DNA of 8,668 nt, taken from contig CAJUQU010000160.1 of assembly GCA_910588595.1 (NCBI GenBank), positions 1 through 8,668 on the forward strand. Direction: 5' to 3'. This stretch comes from an uncultured Lachnospiraceae bacterium (lineage in GTDB: Bacteria; Bacillota_A; Clostridia; Lachnospirales; Lachnospiraceae). Of the stretch, positions 5,184-8,668 are shown one piece after another. Under the pieces are notes generated by a model that saw only the letters and a list, made by a program, of their open reading frames with translations, ran no database searches and was not told where the DNA came from. Within the stretch, counting starts at the first letter, position 1. Each line of letters begins with the position of its first letter. Both the position numbers and the translations under genes were made by a program.

Positions 5184-6635
5184 TCAGCTCATTTTCGATA
5201 AGATTTCACGGGGTTTCAAACGCATTACCGACATTGAGGAAACACCTACTGAAAGAACGATAACGGCAATACCTATAAAGTAGAGCTGCAGCATATTGTA
5301 AAACCCAATAGTAACACTGATCTGCTTCGTATCTGCCTCTGCCCCGTCTATCGAAACTTCCACTTCCGGGGCGGTATCCTGACCGGAAGGAACATCAGGC
5401 AGAGCAGAGTCATCCTTTATGCTGACCATGACATCATCTCCATACCCTTCCTTTACATCAAAGGCCACATCATCATTTAACTGTCCTTCCTTGGCTAGAA
5501 TGTCCTGCTGCAGCAATCCATCAGCAATCCTGCCTGCAACTGTATTGCCCGTAAAATAGGAGCATCCAAAAGCAAGCGCCGCAATCATCAAAACTTCTGC
5601 AAGGTACTGCCCTATGATCCCCGCCTTTCCAATGCCAAGGGAAAGGAATACGCCTGTCTCGTGTATGCGGCTTCTCCCCCACATGATAAGTACCAGTGAA
5701 AGGATGACTGCACTTACCAGTACGATCACCCAGATGATGGATGACACCAGTGCCTGCAGTTTCTGCAAAGGGGCAGCGGCATCCAGATAAGTCTGGTTAT
5801 CCGCCGTAACCTGAAAAGCACGCCAGTCGATATCAGACAAACTTTCCACCTCTGACATGATGCCGTCAAGCCGTGCCGGATCGTTCACCATAAATGCTAC
5901 CTCAAAAAACCCCACCGTCTTATCCCCAAATAAATCGTGAAGCGCTGCTGTATCTATAAAAATCTGGTTTTCCAGTTTTTCATAAGTTGCAATGCTCGCA
6001 AATGCCGGATCAGGCTTTCGGATTTCATAGATACCAATGACCCTGACTTCCGTCTCCTTATCAGCCTGTAAAGAAATAACATCACCTATTTTCAAATTGT
6101 TCAAATCCGCCAGATCCCTGCTGATGACCGCCGCATTGTATACTTTCCCCGCAATATGGTCTCCCTCGGTCAGTTCCATGATCCCTGATTGGAAAAAACT
6201 GTTGTTTTCGGTGCCTGCGACAGTCCGTGCATACACCTTTTGATTAAGGTCACCTTTTAAGGGAACATTGCCGGGAAATACAGCCATGTTTGTGGATACA
6301 AGAGTCTGTGCCGATGCATCGTACTTTTCTATTCCTTCTGTTTCCATAACGGCATTTATCAAATCCTCCGTAATGGGAAGCTCTGTGTACAGTTCAAATC
6401 CACCCTCCCCGTCATCATCCATCCTGAAATATGGATTGCTTTCTGAAAGTTCAACCGTAATGCAGAACTCGCCGCCTAAAGCCTCCCTCAGATTTTTTTG
6501 CGCTTCCTGTGATGCCTTTTGGATGGAAAGCCCTGTCAATACAAAAGTTGCCATAGTAAGGAGAATGAAGAAGATCAGTACGCTTTTCCCCTTTTTCCGT
6601 ATGACGTAAAGATACGCCCGTCTGATAGCTTTCAT
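5184..6635 (-). CDS. FtsX/MacB-type ABC transporter permease, Vex-like
   Basis: Membrane subunit of 483 residues with four hydrophobic helices, near 18-37, 296-319, 340-362 and 447-470, the FtsX/MacB topology. The first large outside domain (about 40-290) resembles the MacB periplasmic core domain, with strands such as VYNAAVISRDLADLNNLKIG and TEVRVIGIYEI. The helix 2-3 region has GRSRIHETGVFLSLGIGK, the coupling segment that contacts the ATPase, and the end MRLKPREILSKMS is typical. Unusual is the second outside loop (about 370-443), long and acidic, with strand-like stretches DVMVSIKDD and EVEVSIDG. Ordinary MacB permeases have only a short loop there. The ATG has GGAGG eight bases upstream. 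A promoter with putative response-regulator sites lies just upstream, and the ATPase follows. There is no second permease as in Vex1/Vex3, so it may act as a homodimer. Confidence 0.9.
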   Translation of the reverse strand: MKAIRRAYLYVIRKKGKSVLIFFILLTMATFVLTGLSIQKASQEAQKNLREALGGEFCITVELSESNPYFRMDDDGEGGFELYTELPITEDLINAVMETEGIEKYDASAQTLVSTNMAVFPGNVPLKGDLNQKVYARTVAGTENNSFFQSGIMELTEGDHIAGKVYNAAVISRDLADLNNLKIGDVISLQADKETEVRVIGIYEIRKPDPAFASIATYEKLENQIFIDTAALHDLFGDKTVGFFEVAFMVNDPARLDGIMSEVESLSDIDWRAFQVTADNQTYLDAAAPLQKLQALVSSIIWVIVLVSAVILSLVLIMWGRSRIHETGVFLSLGIGKAGIIGQYLAEVLMIAALAFGCSYFTGNTVAGRIADGLLQQDILAKEGQLNDDVAFDVKEGYGDDVMVSIKDDSALPDVPSGQDTAPEVEVSIDGAEADTKQISVTIGFYNMLQLYFIGIAVIVLSVGVSSMSVMRLKPREILSKMS

Positions 6636-6679
6636 TATGAATACCTCCGTTTTCTGATGTTAATCTGTCTGACAGTGGT

Positions 6680-6712
6680 ATCATAACTTCCCAATGTGGA
6701 ACCAGTATGAAA
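6680..6712 (-). promoter_or_regulatory. Permease promoter with OmpR-type direct repeat
   Basis: On the minus strand TTTCATACTGG (6702-6712) is followed at once by TTCCACATTG (6692-6701), two half-sites with an 11-bp period, then 6 bp and TATGAT (6680-6685) as -10. No good -35 exists, and the repeat covers that position. The TTCCACATTG-N6-(-10) layout is repeated exactly upstream of the regulator gene at 8597. Control of the transporter by that regulator is inferred. Confidence 0.6.
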
Positions 6713-6782
6713 GAAAAGAAAAAATTTTATACTGCGCCAAAGAATGCCTCTCAGAAAAATCCGTGCTTCGTCTGAGGACAAG

Positions 6783-6807
6783 AAAAACTCCCCGGTTTAT
6801 TGGGGAG
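6783..6807 (-). terminator. Intrinsic terminator after the histidine kinase gene
   Basis: On the minus strand CTCCCC and GGGGAG (6802-6807 with 6788-6793) form a perfect 6-bp stem with an 8-base loop, followed by five T (6783-6787). It sits 12 bp past the kinase stop, so the regulator-kinase transcript should end here and the transporter genes need their own promoter. Confidence 0.85.
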
Positions 6808-6819
6808 CTTTCCACATAT

Positions 6820-7935
6820 TTATAAATGGATGATAAATCTCATACCCTGCGGTTCTTCCATCGGGCAGAAGGAGTAAAAAATGTTCATTGTCTTTAATAA
6901 TGTATCCACAATATACAGTCCAAGCCCATTCCCGCCCTTGTCGCGGTCTCTTGCAAAGTCAGGACGGTAAAACGGCTCAAATATATGCCGCAGCGTTTCT
7001 TTGGGTATAGGGACACACTCGTTTTCTATAAGGATATCGCGCCTGTCAAAATATACGGAAACTGTTCTTCCCGGTTCTGTGTATGCCACGGCGTTGGCAA
7101 GGATATTTGACACTGCTTTTCCAAACATCTGAGGCGGCAGTACCGCTTCAAAGCTGTCCGGCAATTCCAGGCAGAAGTCGATCCCCTTTGTTCTGGCAAT
7201 CAGCATATACGGCTCACACATTGAAGAAAGCATTTCTGACAGGTCAGTTTCCACGGCTTCCTCGTTTTCTGCTGACATCCCTGCTTTCGAGGTTTCGAGG
7301 ATATCATGTATCATATCTGCGAGGCGTCCTGTCATTTCCCTGCACTCCGGCAGGTAAGTGTCATAATCCTTATATTTCCCGACACCGAGTATCATATTCT
7401 CCAGCGTGGCATTCAGCGCAGTGACCGGCGTCTTCAATTCATGGGAAGCCGCCCGCAGGAAATCAGCCTTTGACCTTTCGCTCTCGCTTACACGCTGTTT
7501 CTCGATCTCAAGGCTCTCGATAGCCGACAGCAGGCTTTGGTATAAATGGTTGATATTGTCTGCCAGTATGCCTATTTCATCTTTTGAACTGATTTTGCAG
7601 GCAGCATCCCTTTCCATCCGTGCCATCTGCTCCGTCACCGCCCCGATCTGCTTAATTGGAACCGTGATTTTCCGTGAAAATACAAAGGAACAGGATATGG
7701 AAATAATCACACAGCAGATCAGGGATAGTGGCAGGGCTCTCAGGACAGTCTGCGTAACATAGTCTGTCACATTCAAACTTGTGTGGAGGGACAATTCATC
7801 GTGAGGGCTGACTGAGATTACAAGCCATTCCGGTTTCGTAAATAAATAGAGCAGCAAGTGGGCTATCCCGACAATAAAGAGCATCAGCCCTAATGTATAA
7901 AAGAAGGTTTTAGGGAATAACTTCATCTTTTTCAT
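6820..7935 (-). CDS. Sensor histidine kinase, HAMP type, VncS-like
   Basis: Membrane kinase of 371 residues, partner of the OmpR-type regulator whose last codons it overlaps (ATGA, 7932-7935). Two membrane helices (about 10-33 and 66-86) enclose an outside loop of only about 33 residues, too small for a classical sensor domain, so it may sense within the membrane or through the transporter. A HAMP linker (87-140) with KDEIGILADNIN leads to the dimerisation domain with SHELKTPV (phospho-acceptor His165). The ATP-binding domain has the N box KAVSNILANAVAYT (273-286), IFEPFYRPD and the G box GGNGLGLYIV (334-343). All catalytic motifs are intact. VncS is my best match because of gene order and the Vex-like neighbours; a BceS-type short-loop kinase is the alternative. 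The signal is unknown. Confidence 0.9.
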   Translation of the reverse strand: MKKMKLFPKTFFYTLGLMLFIVGIAHLLLYLFTKPEWLVISVSPHDELSLHTSLNVTDYVTQTVLRALPLSLICCVIISISCSFVFSRKITVPIKQIGAVTEQMARMERDAACKISSKDEIGILADNINHLYQSLLSAIESLEIEKQRVSESERSKADFLRAASHELKTPVTALNATLENMILGVGKYKDYDTYLPECREMTGRLADMIHDILETSKAGMSAENEEAVETDLSEMLSSMCEPYMLIARTKGIDFCLELPDSFEAVLPPQMFGKAVSNILANAVAYTEPGRTVSVYFDRRDILIENECVPIPKETLRHIFEPFYRPDFARDRDKGGNGLGLYIVDTLLKTMNIFYSFCPMEEPQGMRFIIHL

Positions 7936-8597
7936 TGCCCCACCTCGTATTTGTATCCTATGCCTTTGACGGTGACAATACAGTCAAGCCGGAGCTTCTT
8001 CCGCAGGTTTTTAATGTAGGTATCAACCGTCCGGTCAATGATCGGATAGCTGTTCCCCCACAGGTCATCCAGTATCTGTGAACGGGTAAGCACCAGCCCT
8101 TTATGCTCCACAAGCAGTTTTAGCAGGTCTATCTCCTTCGGGGTAATGTCAATCCTGCCGTTTTTATCCTTTGCTGTATAGCCGGAGAAATTAACCGTAA
8201 CATCCCCAAAAGTCATGATGTCGGATACCGCGCCTTTTCCGCACCGCCGTAAAAGAGCCGTGATGCGCCGCCCCAACAAAATCATGGAAAAAGGCTTTGT
8301 GATGTAATCATCCGCCTGTCCATCAAAACTCGCCACCTGCGTATATTCATCTTCAAGCGCCGTAAGCATGAGGATGGGCACTGAACTTTTCTGCCGTATC
8401 TCATGCAGGATGGAAAGCCCCGACACTTTGGGGAGCATGATATCCAATACAACAAGGTCAATATCACCTCTGCCAAATATCTGCAAACCTTCCGCACCAT
8501 CATAAGCGGGAATGATGTCATGTCCTGCCGCTCTTAGGTATTCACATATTGCCTCGTTTGTTTTTCTGTCATCTTCCACAATAAGCAATGCCGCCAT
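7932..8597 (-). CDS. OmpR/PhoB-family response regulator, VncR-like
   Basis: DNA-binding regulator of 221 residues. The receiver domain (1-118) has VEDD at 7-10, phospho-acceptor Asp52 in VVLDIMLP, switch Thr79 and Lys101 in ITKPF. The winged-helix domain (about 126-219) has the family pattern ITPKEIDLLKLLVEHKGLVL, then SQILDDLWG, DRTVDTYIKNLRKKL and the final IVTVKGIGYKY. The ATG at 8595-8597 follows AGGAGG by seven bases. A repeat matching the one at the permease promoter precedes it, so it probably controls itself and the permease-ATPase pair. Identity as VncR rests on context; at sequence level any OmpR-class regulator would look alike. Confidence 0.92.
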   Translation of the reverse strand: MAALLIVEDDRKTNEAICEYLRAAGHDIIPAYDGAEGLQIFGRGDIDLVVLDIMLPKVSGLSILHEIRQKSSVPILMLTALEDEYTQVASFDGQADDYITKPFSMILLGRRITALLRRCGKGAVSDIMTFGDVTVNFSGYTAKDKNGRIDITPKEIDLLKLLVEHKGLVLTRSQILDDLWGNSYPIIDRTVDTYIKNLRKKLRLDCIVTVKGIGYKYEVGQ

Positions 8598-8619
8598 ATA
8601 AGCACCTCCTGATATTCTG

Positions 8620-8652
8620 AGTTTACCATATCAATGTGGAAGATATGTGAAA
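8620..8652 (-). promoter_or_regulatory. Regulator promoter with OmpR-type direct repeat
   Basis: On the minus strand TTTCACATATC (8642-8652) runs directly into TTCCACATTG (8632-8641), half-sites 11 bp apart, then 6 bp and TAAACT (8620-8625) as a weak -10. The order, period and distance equal those at 6680-6712. No -35 consensus is visible. Autoregulation by the encoded regulator is inferred from this match. Confidence 0.55.
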
Positions 8653-8668
8653 TCATTTGATTTTGCAG

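Noticed and set aside
6809..6818. TTTCCACATA on the plus strand, resembling the regulator half-site
   Set aside because: It stands alone, has opposite orientation, lies at the end of the kinase gene and terminator, and has no -10 at the right distance.

Overview
The window reads as a chromosomal accessory region from a Gram-positive member of the Clostridia, most likely Lachnospiraceae. The evidence is strong AGGAGG ribosome binding sites, an AgrC/AgrA-type two-component pair, a VncRS/Vex-like sensor-transporter module, and a pair of small proteins of a type I recall from Lachnospiraceae (DUF6033-like). The family-level assignment is inference. Nearly all genes lie on the minus strand, so transcription runs from right to left.

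Right part (about 4474-8668): a response regulator of the OmpR/PhoB class and a HAMP-type sensor histidine kinase overlap by 4 bp and end in a clear intrinsic terminator. They are followed by a separately promoted pair, an FtsX/MacB-type permease and its ATPase, which ends in a second terminator. The promoter regions of the regulator and of the permease share the same 11-bp-period direct repeat (TTTCAnA..., then TTCCACATTG), exactly 6 bp upstream of a -10-like hexamer. The regulator therefore probably controls both itself and the transporter. The layout resembles VncR/VncS with Vex proteins, but there is only one permease.

Middle part (about 3734-4473): a scar. The C-terminal part of a radical SAM protein (minus strand) and the C-terminal part of an HxlR-type regulator (plus strand) abut with both 5' halves missing. 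This looks like a deletion inside an originally divergent regulator/target pair.

Left part (1-3695): a LytTR response regulator and a GHKL (AgrC-like) sensor kinase are followed by two small paralogous proteins of unknown function. A pair of 18-bp repeats spaced exactly 20 bp apart sits 5 bp upstream of a good promoter for the LytTR regulator. A second copy of the same repeat pair sits between the kinase and the first small protein gene. The simplest reading is that the LytTR regulator activates itself and the two small protein genes. Each of those two genes carries one apparent single-base loss in a mononucleotide run, so both are broken as read. They could be decayed, phase-variable or mis-sequenced.

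No RNA genes, CRISPR arrays, insertion sequences or replication origins were recognised. The small gaps not described by a feature (1-53, 1544-1625, 4394-4473) show nothing I can support as a gene.
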